This document shows positions 34,022 to 43,135 of a DNA stretch of 64,000 nucleotides, one piece after another. The stretch is from the NCBI RefSeq assembly GCF_005845215.1, contig NZ_SPHO01000020.1, positions 57,016 through 121,015 of the forward strand, in the 5' to 3' direction. Numbering within the stretch: the stretch's first letter is position 1; each line of letters opens with the position of its first letter. The stretch comes from Clostridium sp. 1001271st1 H5. GTDB lineage: Bacteria > Bacillota > Clostridia > Lachnospirales > Lachnospiraceae. The notes beneath the pieces were generated by a model. It was not told the DNA's origin. It did no database searches and saw only the letters and a list, made by a program, of their open reading frames with translations. The translations under genes and the position numbers were made by a program.

Positions 34022-35059
34022 ATGGTAGATTTGAGAAGTGACACCATCAGTATGCCAACCAGAGCAATGTTGGAGACCATACTGGAAGCAAAACTTGGGG
34101 ATGACGGAAGAACGGATTCCAGAGGAAGGGGTGAGGACCTGGCGGTCAATGAGCTGGAGGACCTGGCGGCAGAGATGACAGGAAAAGAGGCCGCGGTGGT
34201 GTTCCCGTCAGGAACACAGGGCAATACATCTGCCATTCTTGCATACTGCAAGCCGGGACAGAAGGTGATGGTAGATGAGATGCAGCATATCTACTTAAGT
34301 GAAAAGGTGGTATTTGACCCATCCATCGGGCAGCTTGAGCCGGTTACCTATAAATTGGACCAGGACAATCTGCCGGACCTTGACGATATGCGCCGCATAC
34401 TGGAGAGCCAGGAAATTGCCCTGCTGTGTATTGAGAATACCCACAACTTTTCGGGCGGTACCTGTGTCCCGCTGGAGCGGATGAAGGCGATTCGTGAACT
34501 GGCCCAGGAGTTTGGCGTGCCTGTCCATATGGATGGCGCCAGGATGTTTAACGCAGTGGTGGCCCTGGGTGTGGAGGCACGGGAAATGTGCAAGTATGTG
34601 GATTCCGTGATGTTCTGCATTTCAAAGGGTCTGGGAGCGCCTATCGGATCGCTGGTATGCTGTTCAGAGGAATTTTCCAGGAAGGTCAGGGATAAGAGGA
34701 AGCTTTTAGGCGGAGCCATGAGGCAGGCAGGTGTGATTGCAGCACCTGGAACGTATGCCCTTAAGCACAACATTGAGCGCCTGGCGGAGGATAATGCCAA
34801 TGCGGCCTATGCAGCAGAGCAGTTAAAGGATTTAAAGAACACAAAGGTATACGGAAAGGTTATGAGCAATATCATTGTTCTGGATGCCAATGGACTGGGA
34901 CTTACGCCGGGTGAATACTGCAGCAGGGCGGCTGAAAAGGGGTTATTGATTAAGCCGGTGCTGAAGGATAAGGTAAGACTTGTATTTTACAAGGATATTT
35001 CGAGGGAGGACACGGAGAAAGCGGTATCAATTATACGTGAACTGGATTCTTTACGATAA
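34022..35059 (+). CDS. Threonine-aldolase-like PLP enzyme (beta-eliminating lyase family)
   Basis: 345 aa, fold-type I PLP enzyme. MVDLRSDTISMPTRAML is the low-specificity threonine aldolase N-terminus; VFPSGTQGNTSAILAY binds the cofactor phosphate; VHMDGARMFNAVVALG holds the Asp/Ala pair near PLP; SKGLGAPIGSL carries the PLP lysine. Known members cleave threonine or allo-threonine to glycine and acetaldehyde, or act on other beta-hydroxy amino acids. GGAGGG precedes ATG 34022. First gene behind the sigma-54 promoter and 15 bases before a cation symporter, so the two probably import and cleave one amino acid when the PrpR-type activator senses it. Confidence 0.88.
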   Translation: MVDLRSDTISMPTRAMLETILEAKLGDDGRTDSRGRGEDLAVNELEDLAAEMTGKEAAVVFPSGTQGNTSAILAYCKPGQKVMVDEMQHIYLSEKVVFDPSIGQLEPVTYKLDQDNLPDLDDMRRILESQEIALLCIENTHNFSGGTCVPLERMKAIRELAQEFGVPVHMDGARMFNAVVALGVEAREMCKYVDSVMFCISKGLGAPIGSLVCCSEEFSRKVRDKRKLLGGAMRQAGVIAAPGTYALKHNIERLAEDNANAAYAAEQLKDLKNTKVYGKVMSNIIVLDANGLGLTPGEYCSRAAEKGLLIKPVLKDKVRLVFYKDISREDTEKAVSIIRELDSLR

Positions 35060-35074
35060 AGGGGGATTTGACAT

Positions 35075-36307
35075 ATGAAGATTGCTGGTAAAAAGGTAGG
35101 TTTATCCACGCAGATATTTGCAGCCATGTTGTTGGGAGCGATTCTGGGAATCGTTATCGGGGAACCAATGACCAAAGTTGGGTTTATTGGAACCATCTGG
35201 CTGAATTGTATTAAGATGATTGTTGTGCCAATGGTACTGGTTACCATTGTAACGGGAGTTGTTTCACAGAAGGATATGAAAACACTGGGAAGAATCAGCT
35301 TCCGTATCATGGCATATTATATTATCACCACACTGGTTGCCTGTGCCATCGGCATCCTGGTTACATCCATTGTAAAGCCTGGCACCATAGCCAATTTTAC
35401 AGGGCTGGCGTCCAAAGAGGTAACAGGCAGCGCGGACATAACGGTAGCTGATTTCTTTACAGGCATGTTCTCATCCAATATCATCCAGACCTTTGCTGAC
35501 GGCAATATTCTTCAGACGGTTGTCATTGCAATCCTGCTGGGCGTGGCGATTTTAAGAATGAAGAATCCGGAGCACAAGGAAAAGGCAATCAAGGGCATGA
35601 ACGTGCTCAACGACATGGTATTTTCACTGATTAACATGATTATGCTGGTGTCCCCAATCGGTGTATTCTTCCTGATGGGAGATTCTTTTGGAAAGTACGG
35701 AGCCGGTATCTTTACAAGTATGGCGACCCTTGTAGGAACCTATTATCTGGCCTGCCTGGTACATGTGGTACTGGTTTACTGTACTGTTATCTGGGTAACT
35801 GCGGGAATCAATCCGCTTAAGTTCTTAAAGGACAGCGCGGAACTTTGGGTGTATACCATCTCCACCTGCTCCAGTGTGGCAGCAATTCCGATTAACATCA
35901 AGGTGGCAAAGGAAAAATTCAATGTTCCGGAAACCATTTCCGGTTTCACCGTGCCTCTGGGCTCACAGATGAACTATGACGGCAGCGTTATCCTGTACGG
36001 CTGTGTCATCCTGTTTATCAGCCAGACCATTGGTGTCCCGGTTACCCTGGGAACCATGGTGAAAATCATACTGATGTCTGCCATTCTTTCCACCGGCGGC
36101 GGCGGTATTCCGGGAAGCGGTATTGTAAAACTTCTGGTCATGGTTACTGCCTTTGGTCTGCCTACAGAGATTGTAGGTATCATCGCTGCATTCTACCGTC
36201 TGTTTGACATGGGAACCACAACCAACAACTGCCTGGGCGACCTTGCAGGTACTGTGTTTGTGTCCAAGCTGGAGGATAAGGCAGCTGCCAGAGCGAAATC
36301 AGCATAG
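35075..36307 (+). CDS. Dicarboxylate/amino acid:cation symporter (DAACS family)
   Basis: 410 aa, GltP/DctA/SstT fold with eight membrane helices and two re-entrant hairpins. Signatures: SAELWVYTISTCSSVAAIPI (HP1 serine-rich motif), TVPLGSQMNYDGSVILYG (the conserved NMDGT-like motif, here NYDG), and STGGGGIPGSGIVKL (HP2). The NYDG variant and the missing aspartate/arginine pattern of glutamate carriers suggest a neutral amino-acid or dicarboxylate substrate. It shares the sigma-54 operon with the aldolase-like enzyme. A terminator follows. Confidence 0.9.
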   Translation: MKIAGKKVGLSTQIFAAMLLGAILGIVIGEPMTKVGFIGTIWLNCIKMIVVPMVLVTIVTGVVSQKDMKTLGRISFRIMAYYIITTLVACAIGILVTSIVKPGTIANFTGLASKEVTGSADITVADFFTGMFSSNIIQTFADGNILQTVVIAILLGVAILRMKNPEHKEKAIKGMNVLNDMVFSLINMIMLVSPIGVFFLMGDSFGKYGAGIFTSMATLVGTYYLACLVHVVLVYCTVIWVTAGINPLKFLKDSAELWVYTISTCSSVAAIPINIKVAKEKFNVPETISGFTVPLGSQMNYDGSVILYGCVILFISQTIGVPVTLGTMVKIILMSAILSTGGGGIPGSGIVKLLVMVTAFGLPTEIVGIIAAFYRLFDMGTTTNNCLGDLAGTVFVSKLEDKAAARAKSA

Positions 36308-36330
36308 GCGGATTCAATCTAAGAAAATGA

Positions 36331-36373
36331 AAAAGTCCCGGGTTCTGCATCATGCGGAGTCCGGGACTTTTCC
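36331..36373. terminator. Bidirectional terminator, symporter / rpiA
   Basis: AAAAGTCCCGG (36331-36341) pairs with CCGGGACTTTT (36361-36371); A and T runs on each side serve both strands. Confidence 0.85.
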
Positions 36374-36394
36374 GGTTGGTTTTATGGCTGCAGC

Positions 36395-37075
36395 TCAAAT
36401 ATGATGCCGTTCTTCGGTTCCATATTCGGTCCCGATTATGATTTTTCCGCAGATATCGCGAAATAGGCCTGTCTCCAATATGCCGGTCATGGCCTTGAGA
36501 CGGTGGGCTGCCGCGGGATAGTTCATGTCTTTGCTTCCTGTCAGGTCCAGAATATGATTGCCGTTATCTGTGACAAATATATTTCCGTCTTTTAACCTCA
36601 GCTTTGGTATAAATCCTGCTTTCTTTACCTGCTCCTCCACATAAGGCACTGCAAAGGAAGGAACTTCCACAGGAAGCACACACCCGCCCAGGGATTTTAC
36701 AAGTTTGCTCCGGTCCATAATCCATATGACCTGCCGGGCCCTGCATGCAATGATTTTCTCCCGGAACAGAGCGCCGCCCCCGCCCTTAATGGAATAAAAA
36801 TCCGGGTCAATGGCATCCACACCGTCGATGGCCAGGTGTATGGTTTGTGCATCCCTCAGGGATATGAGGGGAATACCCAGATGCTGGGCCAATGATTCCG
36901 TTCCAAGAGAGGTGGCTGCCGCATGGATGTTCAGGCCGCCGCGGATTCGTTCAGACAAATTTTGAATGAGGTAATATACGGTTGAACCGGTTCCAAGGCC
37001 CAGTACCATATTATCGGTTACTTCCATGGCCGCCCGCCAGGCAGCCGCTTTTTTCTGCTCTTCTGTACTGTACAT
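36395..37075 (-). CDS. rpiA: Ribose-5-phosphate isomerase A
   Basis: 226 aa. Interconverts ribose 5-phosphate and ribulose 5-phosphate. Motifs: LGLGTGSTVYYLI near the N-terminus, HLAIDGVDAIDPDF, KGGGGALFREKI (phosphate loop with catalytic residues), VTDNGNHILDL. Start at 37075 with GAGGAGAG ahead. The frame is open upstream through an 18-bp minisatellite that would add GGTSAE repeats, but no ribosome site supports that. Last gene of the pgl-gnd-zwf-rpiA operon, providing the step after 6-phosphogluconate dehydrogenase. Confidence 0.92.
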   Translation of the reverse strand: MYSTEEQKKAAAWRAAMEVTDNMVLGLGTGSTVYYLIQNLSERIRGGLNIHAAATSLGTESLAQHLGIPLISLRDAQTIHLAIDGVDAIDPDFYSIKGGGGALFREKIIACRARQVIWIMDRSKLVKSLGGCVLPVEVPSFAVPYVEEQVKKAGFIPKLRLKDGNIFVTDNGNHILDLTGSKDMNYPAAAHRLKAMTGILETGLFRDICGKIIIGTEYGTEERHHI

Positions 37076-37106
37076 ATTCTCTCCTCTGTGCCGGCCGTGC
37101 CTCGCC

Positions 37107-37232
37107 GATGTGCCGCCTTCCGCCGATGTGCCGCTTTCTTCCGATGTTCCGCCTTCCGCCGATGTGCCGCCTTCCGCCGATGTGCCGCTTTCCACCGATG
37201 TGCCGCCTTCCGCCGATATCCCGCCTTCTTCC
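37107..37232. repeat. 18-bp minisatellite, seven copies, between zwf and rpiA
   Basis: Unit GATGTGCCGCCTTCCGCC, starting at 37107, 37125, 37143, 37161, 37179, 37197 and 37215, with a few substitutions. It fills nearly the whole zwf-rpiA gap and ends 11 bases before the zwf stop codon. Its length is a multiple of three, and it stays open in the rpiA frame. Confidence 0.9.
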
Positions 37233-37242
37233 TGCAGACCTC

Positions 37243-38637
37243 CTACAGCCAGCTATGCCCATGCTGCTCCAGCAGCCGGTCCGCTTCGGCCGGTCCATGG
37301 GAGCCTGGTTTATAAGGATACACCGGAAGTTTATTTCCTGCATAGAGTTCCTTCAGACAGCTGATGTAATTCCAGCTCAGCTCTATCTGGTCCCACTGGG
37401 AGAACCAGGAGCGCTCCCCCTTCATGCAGGCAGTGATGAGACGTTCATAGGCCTCAGGGGTATTGAGCTGATGAATCAGGCTGCAATTCTGGCAGAAGTC
37501 CATTTTGGCCGGGATGATATCTTCTGAGTCGCCGGGGCGTTTGATATTAAACTGCAGATAAACGCCTTCCGTGGGCTGAATCTTTATGATTAGTATATTA
37601 GGCTCCACCTCCGGATAAGGGCGGCGGAAAATCACGGCCAGTTCAATTTCGCGCTTTCCTGTCTTTTTTCCGGTCCGGATGTAAAACGGAGTTCCGTTCC
37701 AGCGTTCATTGTCAATAAAAAGGCGCAGGGCTCCATAGGTTTCGGTCTGTGAATCCGGTTTTACAAGGGGTTCGTCTTTGTATCCCTCATACTGCCCCAG
37801 GACCAGGGTGTTTTCTATGGATGTACCGCCGGCCGGCCGTAAACAGCGGAAGACATCCAACTGGGCGTCGTGCAGCCCCTTGGGGCTGAATTCCTCCGGC
37901 TGCTCCATAGCCATGATGGACAAAATCTGGAACAGATGGTTCTGCACCATATCCTTCAGGGCACCGCTGGCGTCGTAGTAACCGCCCCGGGTTTCCACGC
38001 CCATGTCCTCCAGAGCGGAAATCTGTACGGATTCAATATAGCGGGAATTCCATACATCCGTAAAAATGGGATTGGAAAAGCGGATTGCCTGGATATTACG
38101 GACCATTTCCTTTCCCAGGTAATGGTCGATACGGTAAATATGCTCCGGGCCAAAGAATACTTCCAGCTCTTTGTTAAGGGCTGTGGCAGCAGCCAGGTTT
38201 TCACCAAAGGGTTTTTCCAGTATAACCTTGCCGGAGGCGGAGCCGCGGACCAGCTTAAGCCCCTCTGTGATGGCTTTGAAAAAGCGGGGCGCCACTGCAA
38301 AATAAAAGATGTGTGACAGGATATCATTTTTTCTGTAATACTCATTCAGTCCCTGGTATTGTCCTAAATCAGAGAAATCCATCCGGTAATAATCTATTTT
38401 TTCTGCAAAACAGCCGAATGTATGTTCCTCAAAGGAGAGCCGGGTGAATTTCTCCACCCAGTCCCTGGCAATCTGACGGTAATGGCTGCTGTCATAGTCA
38501 CGGCGCCCAATGATGGTGATACGGCTGTCCTGCGGAAGCTTTCCAGTGATATCCATGGTGTAAAGGGCAGGCAGGAGCTTGCGGAAGGTGAGGTCTCCGG
38601 TTCCTCCGAATATGGTGAGGTTAGTGCTGATTTTCAT
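37243..38637 (-). CDS. zwf: Glucose-6-phosphate 1-dehydrogenase
   Basis: 464 aa. Oxidises glucose 6-phosphate to 6-phosphogluconolactone with NAD(P)+. Nucleotide site LTIFGGTGDLTFRKLLPALY at the N-terminus (G-D-L-T-F-R-K variant of GASGDLAKRK), active-site RIDHYLGKEMVRNI, and the EKPFGE motif. Start at 38637 (MKISTNL) with GGAGGTG ahead; it overlaps the end of gnd by 17 bases. The GGTGDLTFRK form is typical of a divergent Firmicute group. Confidence 0.93.
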   Translation of the reverse strand: MKISTNLTIFGGTGDLTFRKLLPALYTMDITGKLPQDSRITIIGRRDYDSSHYRQIARDWVEKFTRLSFEEHTFGCFAEKIDYYRMDFSDLGQYQGLNEYYRKNDILSHIFYFAVAPRFFKAITEGLKLVRGSASGKVILEKPFGENLAAATALNKELEVFFGPEHIYRIDHYLGKEMVRNIQAIRFSNPIFTDVWNSRYIESVQISALEDMGVETRGGYYDASGALKDMVQNHLFQILSIMAMEQPEEFSPKGLHDAQLDVFRCLRPAGGTSIENTLVLGQYEGYKDEPLVKPDSQTETYGALRLFIDNERWNGTPFYIRTGKKTGKREIELAVIFRRPYPEVEPNILIIKIQPTEGVYLQFNIKRPGDSEDIIPAKMDFCQNCSLIHQLNTPEAYERLITACMKGERSWFSQWDQIELSWNYISCLKELYAGNKLPVYPYKPGSHGPAEADRLLEQHGHSWL

Positions 38638-40045
38638 TTGCCCACCTCCATTCGTGGTGGAATACGCCTTCGCGGTCGGTTCTCTCATAGGTGTGGGCTC
38701 CAAAGCAGTCCCTCTGGGCCTGAATCAGATTGGCGCCTGCTGCCTTTGCCCGGAATTCATCCAGGTAGGACACTGCATTGCAGAGGGCGGGAATGGGAAG
38801 GCCGCTCATGACGCCTGTGGAAACGGCCTGACGCAGACTGTCCTGGTGCTCATTGATGCGTGACAGGAAGAAACGGTCGAATATCAGGCTTTCCGGCTTC
38901 GGCTCAGCTTCAAAGGCATGGGTGATGTCATTTAAGAAAACAGCCTGAATGATACATCCTGCGCGGAATATGGAAGCAATTTTTCCCAGGTCCAGATTCC
39001 AGCCGTACTGTACGGATGCATCCTGCATCAGTGAGAAGCCCTGGGCATATGCAATGATTTTTCCTGTATACAGGGCCTGGCGGACCATGGCTGCAAATGA
39101 CGCCTTGTCAGGGGACAGGCTGATGGACGGGGAATGAATAAGCCCGGACGCCTTTTCTCTCTCATCCAGATGGTTGGACATGATTCGGGCTGTGCAGGCG
39201 GAGGTAATCATAGAGATATCCACGCCCTGTCTCAAGGCTTCTATGCTGGCCCATCTTCCGGTTCCCTTTTGCTTGGCGCTGTCTCTGATGCGGTCGATGA
39301 GCGCTCCGCCGGCCAGGTCATCAGCCTCCCGGAAAATACCGGCTGTAATGCCTATCAGGTAACTGCGAAGCTCCCCGTCATTCCAGGATTGAAAGGTATC
39401 GGCCATCTCCTGATTGGTAAAGCCGCCTACATATTTTAGCAGGAGATAGGATTCAGCAATCAGCTGCATGTCTGCATATTCAATGCCGTTGTGGACCATT
39501 TTTACATAATGCCCTGCCCCGTCAGGGCCGATATAGGCGCAGCAGGGTTCGTCCATGGCCCTGGCAGCAATGGCTTCCAGTATGGGACGAACTGATTGGT
39601 AAGCCCCGGCATCACCGCCGGGCATGATGGAGGGACCAAACCGGGCGCCTTCCTCACCGCCGGAGATGCCAACTCCAAGATAATGAATCCCTTTGTCCGC
39701 CAGCAGGGCTGCCCGCCTTCTGGTATCCTCAAAAAAGGAATTTCCTCCGTCCAGAATCATATCCCCTTTCTCGAGAAGGGGAGTCAGCTGTTCTATAACA
39801 GCGTCCACCGGTTTACCGGCCTGAATCATCAGCATAACCTTCCGGGGACGGGAAAGGGCATCTGTCAGATTGGCCAGGTCATAAAAAGGAATCAGGTTCT
39901 CATGGGGGTGTTCTTTCATTACCTGGTCTGTGACGGCGGCGCTGCGGTTATAACCGCCCACCTTAAAACCGTGGTCAGCCATATTCAGGGCAAGGCTTCT
40001 GCCCATAACGGAAAGTCCTATGATTCCAATATCAAGTTTTGTCAT
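38621..40045 (-). CDS. gnd: 6-phosphogluconate dehydrogenase (decarboxylating)
   Basis: 474 aa. Converts 6-phosphogluconate to ribulose 5-phosphate, CO2 and NAD(P)H. N-terminal Rossmann IGIIGLSVMGRSLALNMADH with YNRS following; ILDGGNSFFEDTRRRA and GVGISGGEEGARFGPSIMPG (substrate loop); GHYVKMVHNGIEYADMQLIA with the catalytic lysine; the C-terminal tail wraps the dimer (HHEWRW near the end). GATAGGAGG before the ATG. Confidence 0.94.
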   Translation of the reverse strand: MTKLDIGIIGLSVMGRSLALNMADHGFKVGGYNRSAAVTDQVMKEHPHENLIPFYDLANLTDALSRPRKVMLMIQAGKPVDAVIEQLTPLLEKGDMILDGGNSFFEDTRRRAALLADKGIHYLGVGISGGEEGARFGPSIMPGGDAGAYQSVRPILEAIAARAMDEPCCAYIGPDGAGHYVKMVHNGIEYADMQLIAESYLLLKYVGGFTNQEMADTFQSWNDGELRSYLIGITAGIFREADDLAGGALIDRIRDSAKQKGTGRWASIEALRQGVDISMITSACTARIMSNHLDEREKASGLIHSPSISLSPDKASFAAMVRQALYTGKIIAYAQGFSLMQDASVQYGWNLDLGKIASIFRAGCIIQAVFLNDITHAFEAEPKPESLIFDRFFLSRINEHQDSLRQAVSTGVMSGLPIPALCNAVSYLDEFRAKAAGANLIQAQRDCFGAHTYERTDREGVFHHEWRWANENQH

Positions 40046-40075
40046 GCTATTACCTCCTATCAGGTGAAAAACGGG

Positions 40076-41164
40076 TTAATTGGTGTGCGGGGAAAGAACA
40101 ATGGAAACAGCCTCCGGCGCAGGCACACGGGAACATATTTCCATGAGCTGTCCTGTTTCCGGGTTAATCTGAAAGCTCACAAGGCCGCCCTGGGTCCGGT
40201 TTGCAACCAGCAGGTACCTTCCGTCCGGGGTGAGAACCATGTCGCGGGGATGGACGCCTCCGCACCCGGTCTGCTGGATTTGCTCCAGATGCCCCTGGTG
40301 TATCCTGAAAACCGTTATGACTTCGGCAAAGCGGGTGGATACATACAAAAAGCGCTGGTCCGGTGAGAGACGAATGGCCGCGGACGCAGGAGATTCCTTA
40401 TACACTGCGTCTGAAGGGAAAAGCGGGTAAATTTGCATAAGCCTCATGGTAAAGTCCGGAAGAGATATACTGCTGCTGTCTGCCCCGGAGGCAGTAGTTT
40501 CCGTCAGTCCATAGACAAAGACCTGATTGCTCAGCTCGCTGACAAGGAATAGCTGCGTATGGTCCTTGTCAAAAATTCCGTGTCGGGGGCCTGTGCCTGT
40601 GGGAAAGGCCAGTTCAGATACAAGGGCAAAATCCATATGGCGGTCAAACACCATCACTTTATCCAGCAGCAGGCAGGGAACCATCATATAATGACTGTGA
40701 AACAAAATCTGATGGCATCCGGCTTTGGGTGCAATGAGAATTTTTTTAACCGGTTTAAGGTACCGGCGGGCCGGACATTTTTCGTGTCCGTGGAAATTGG
40801 CCTCATGTTTTATCTCATATATCAGTATGGCGCCTTCGTGGTAGTTGGCCGTGTATATATATCGTTCATCCTGGGCAACGTAGCATGCCGGTGAGGATTC
40901 ATCGAAGTATTCGCCAACCAGTGGAACAGAGGCATTCTCTTTATTATGGGCTGTATCCAGAAGACATATCCCGGACCTGGCCTCCCTTTTTAAAGGAGAG
41001 GCCAGCATGGCGTCCTTAAGGGAAAGATACTTACAATCCGGGGCTTCATAATATAATTCAGGGTAAGACATTGCCCCATTCCTTAAATCAATGGTAAAAC
41101 GGTAAATGCCCAGGCTGTCAGGCGAGGCATAGGTACCCAGAAATCCGGTGAGGGTGTTGTTCAT
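40076..41164 (-). CDS. pgl: Lactonase-family beta-propeller (6-phosphogluconolactonase type)
   Basis: 362 aa, seven-bladed beta-propeller lactonase (YbhE-like) that hydrolyses 6-phosphogluconolactone. Repeating blade strands are visible: RYIYTANYHEGAILIYEI, TGTGPRHGIFDKDHTQLFLV, SPDQRFLYVSTRFAEVITVF, GVHPRDMVLTPDGRYLLVAN. First gene of the operon; with gnd and zwf it completes the oxidative branch. AGAAAGGAA precedes the ATG. Some family members act on other lactones, but the context supports this assignment. Confidence 0.88.
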   Translation of the reverse strand: MNNTLTGFLGTYASPDSLGIYRFTIDLRNGAMSYPELYYEAPDCKYLSLKDAMLASPLKREARSGICLLDTAHNKENASVPLVGEYFDESSPACYVAQDERYIYTANYHEGAILIYEIKHEANFHGHEKCPARRYLKPVKKILIAPKAGCHQILFHSHYMMVPCLLLDKVMVFDRHMDFALVSELAFPTGTGPRHGIFDKDHTQLFLVSELSNQVFVYGLTETTASGADSSSISLPDFTMRLMQIYPLFPSDAVYKESPASAAIRLSPDQRFLYVSTRFAEVITVFRIHQGHLEQIQQTGCGGVHPRDMVLTPDGRYLLVANRTQGGLVSFQINPETGQLMEICSRVPAPEAVSIVLSPHTN

Positions 41165-41333
41165 GGCAGTTCCTTTCTGAATAAACTGTAATCAAATAAA
41201 TATCAGTTCCTATCTGTAATTATAAAAGTTACAGTACTATATGTCAAGCGGTATTTGAGAATAGTTTCAAGAGCATTTTTTTGTTGTTAGGATGCGCCAT
41301 ATTTACGGATTGATGCAGTGGGAGGAGCTTGGA

Positions 41334-41438
41334 ATGAATGGAAGTAAGAAGATTGGCAGTGGTAAAACTGATAATAATAAAGCTGACGGTAATAAAACAG
41401 ATAATAATGAAACCAATGGTAAATCAGATAAATCATAA
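41334..41438 (+). CDS. Possible 34-aa Asn/Lys/Gly-rich small protein
   Basis: ATG 41334 follows GGGAGGAGC; the product MNGSKKIGSGKTDNNKADGN is continued by 14 similar polar residues to TAA. Low complexity, no hydrophobic segment. It lies in a 375-base gap between pgl and the aldehyde dehydrogenase, just before a terminator hairpin. A strong ribosome site is the only support; no known family. Confidence 0.4.
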   Translation: MNGSKKIGSGKTDNNKADGNKTDNNETNGKSDKS

Positions 41439-41440
41439 CA

Positions 41441-41490
41441 AAACAGGAAATTCCCCATGTATGACATTTATAGGAAATTTCCTGTTTATA
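41441..41490. terminator. Terminator hairpin in the pgl/ALDH gap
   Basis: AAACAGGAAATT (41441-41452) pairs with AATTTCCTGTTT (41476-41487), with A/T flanks on both sides. It can end the minus-strand aldehyde dehydrogenase transcript. Confidence 0.7.
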
Positions 41491-41539
41491 AAAATCATTT
41501 ATTCCTGTTTTCGAAGATTCATAAATCCGCTGTCAGATT

Positions 41540-43027
41540 CTATTTTGCAGGATAGAATCCGCTGGGAGCCTCGGACAGATTAATCATGATATTCTTCATC
41601 TGTGTATAGTGCTCCAGAATGACCTTATGGGTCTCACGGCCGATGCCGGACTCTTTGTAGCCGCCGAATGGTGAGCCTTCCGGAATCTGATTGTATGTAT
41701 TCACCCACATACGTCCTGTCTCAATGCCCCGGGATACACGGATTGCACGGTTTAAGTCACGGGTCCAGACAGCGCCGCCCAGGCCGTATGCATTGTCGTT
41801 GGCCATACGGATGACCTCGTCTTCATCCTTAAACTTAAGGATACAGGCCACCGGGCCGAAAATCTCTTCCTGGGCAACACGCATGTCATTGGTCACGTCG
41901 GCCAGCAGGGTAGGACGCATGAAGCAGCCCTTAGCCAGTTCGCCTTCCGTTATACGCTCGCCGCCGCAAATCAGGCGGGCGCCTTCCTGCTTGCCTATTT
42001 CCACATAGCTTAAAATCTTCTCCAGCTGGCGTTCATTAATCTGGCTGCCCATCTGGGTTTCAGAATCCCATGATACCCCTACCTTTACATTATTAAATGC
42101 CTTTACTGCGTCCTCAAGGAACTTGTCGTAAATATCCTCATGTACGAATACACGGGAACCTGCGCAGCATACCTGGCCCTGATTGAACAGAATGCCAAGC
42201 TGGAGGCCGTCAATGGCCTGCTCCCAGTTGCAGTCCGGGAAGAAGATATTGGCGGATTTTCCGCCCAATTCCAGGGTGGCGGGGATGAGACGGTCGGCTG
42301 CTGCCAGGGCTACCTGGCGGCCTACCTCGGTGGAGCCGGTAAATGCCAGCTTGCGGAATCCTTTGTGGTCAAGCATATACTGGCCGGATTTTGAGCCGGA
42401 ACCGGTAATCACATTGAATACGCCCTTGGGAATGACATCCTGTACTAAACGGGCAAATTCAAGAACGGAAAGGGATGTGTCGCTGGATGGTTTAAATACA
42501 GTACAGCATCCTGCTGCCAGGACAGGAGCCAGTTTCCAGGCAGCCATCAGGAATGGGAAGTTCCAGGGAACAATCTGACCTACAACGCCGATTGGTTCAC
42601 GTAAAATCAGGGAAAGGAACTGCTCATCCAGTACATTGGCGCTGCCTTCCTCGGCCATGATGCAGCCTGCAAAGTAGCGGAAGTGCTTTGCGCTCAGCGG
42701 GATGTCGATGGCCATTGTCTCACGGATGGGTTTGCCATTGTCCAGGGATTCCACCATAGCCAGGTGTTCTGTGTTTGCGTCGATGATATCGGCGATTTTA
42801 TTCAGGATTGCAGCACGTTCGCTGGTGGGAACCATTTTCCATGTCTCAAACGCTTTCCAAGCTTCCTTAACAGCATCATCCACGTCATCCTTGGTAGCCT
42901 GCGCGCACTCGGCCAGCTTTTCACCATTGGCAGGGCATTTTGTGGTAAATACTTCACCATCAGAAGCGTCCCGCCATTGGCCCCCTATGAAAAGCTGATA
43001 CCTGTTCTGAAGTTCTGGTTTGTTCAT
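41540..43027 (-). CDS. NAD(P)-dependent aldehyde dehydrogenase
   Basis: 495 aa, full-length class I/II aldehyde dehydrogenase. GVVGQIVPWNFPFLMAAWKL (cofactor site), FTGSTEVGRQVA, LELGGKSANIFF with the general-base Glu, GQVCCAGSRVFV with the catalytic Cys, and EEIFGPVACI. Oxidises an aldehyde to the acid in the cytoplasm; the specificity is open (closest in look to acetaldehyde/betaine-aldehyde type enzymes). AAGGAGG before the ATG. Divergent from the 59-aa Cys-rich gene. An inverted repeat at 43136-43175 lies between them. Confidence 0.92.
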   Translation of the reverse strand: MNKPELQNRYQLFIGGQWRDASDGEVFTTKCPANGEKLAECAQATKDDVDDAVKEAWKAFETWKMVPTSERAAILNKIADIIDANTEHLAMVESLDNGKPIRETMAIDIPLSAKHFRYFAGCIMAEEGSANVLDEQFLSLILREPIGVVGQIVPWNFPFLMAAWKLAPVLAAGCCTVFKPSSDTSLSVLEFARLVQDVIPKGVFNVITGSGSKSGQYMLDHKGFRKLAFTGSTEVGRQVALAAADRLIPATLELGGKSANIFFPDCNWEQAIDGLQLGILFNQGQVCCAGSRVFVHEDIYDKFLEDAVKAFNNVKVGVSWDSETQMGSQINERQLEKILSYVEIGKQEGARLICGGERITEGELAKGCFMRPTLLADVTNDMRVAQEEIFGPVACILKFKDEDEVIRMANDNAYGLGGAVWTRDLNRAIRVSRGIETGRMWVNTYNQIPEGSPFGGYKESGIGRETHKVILEHYTQMKNIMINLSEAPSGFYPAK

Positions 43028-43135
43028 GTAATACCTCCTTGTTTTGTGTTGTTACACTCCTATAAATAAGACTTATAAAAGCCTTGCTTCCGTTTACATT
43101 AACTACCATATCATTTTCACATAAAAAATGCAATA

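Noticed and set aside
33463..34251. 262-aa minus-strand frame across the sigma-54 promoter region
   Set aside because: Crosses two terminator arms and the 12-bp array; sequence is repeat-driven His/Arg/Cys-rich text with no ribosome site.
37076..37195. Upstream GTG start adding GGTSAE repeats to RpiA
   Set aside because: Only the minisatellite supports it; GAGGAGAG directly precedes ATG 37075. Noted as a variation hypothesis only.
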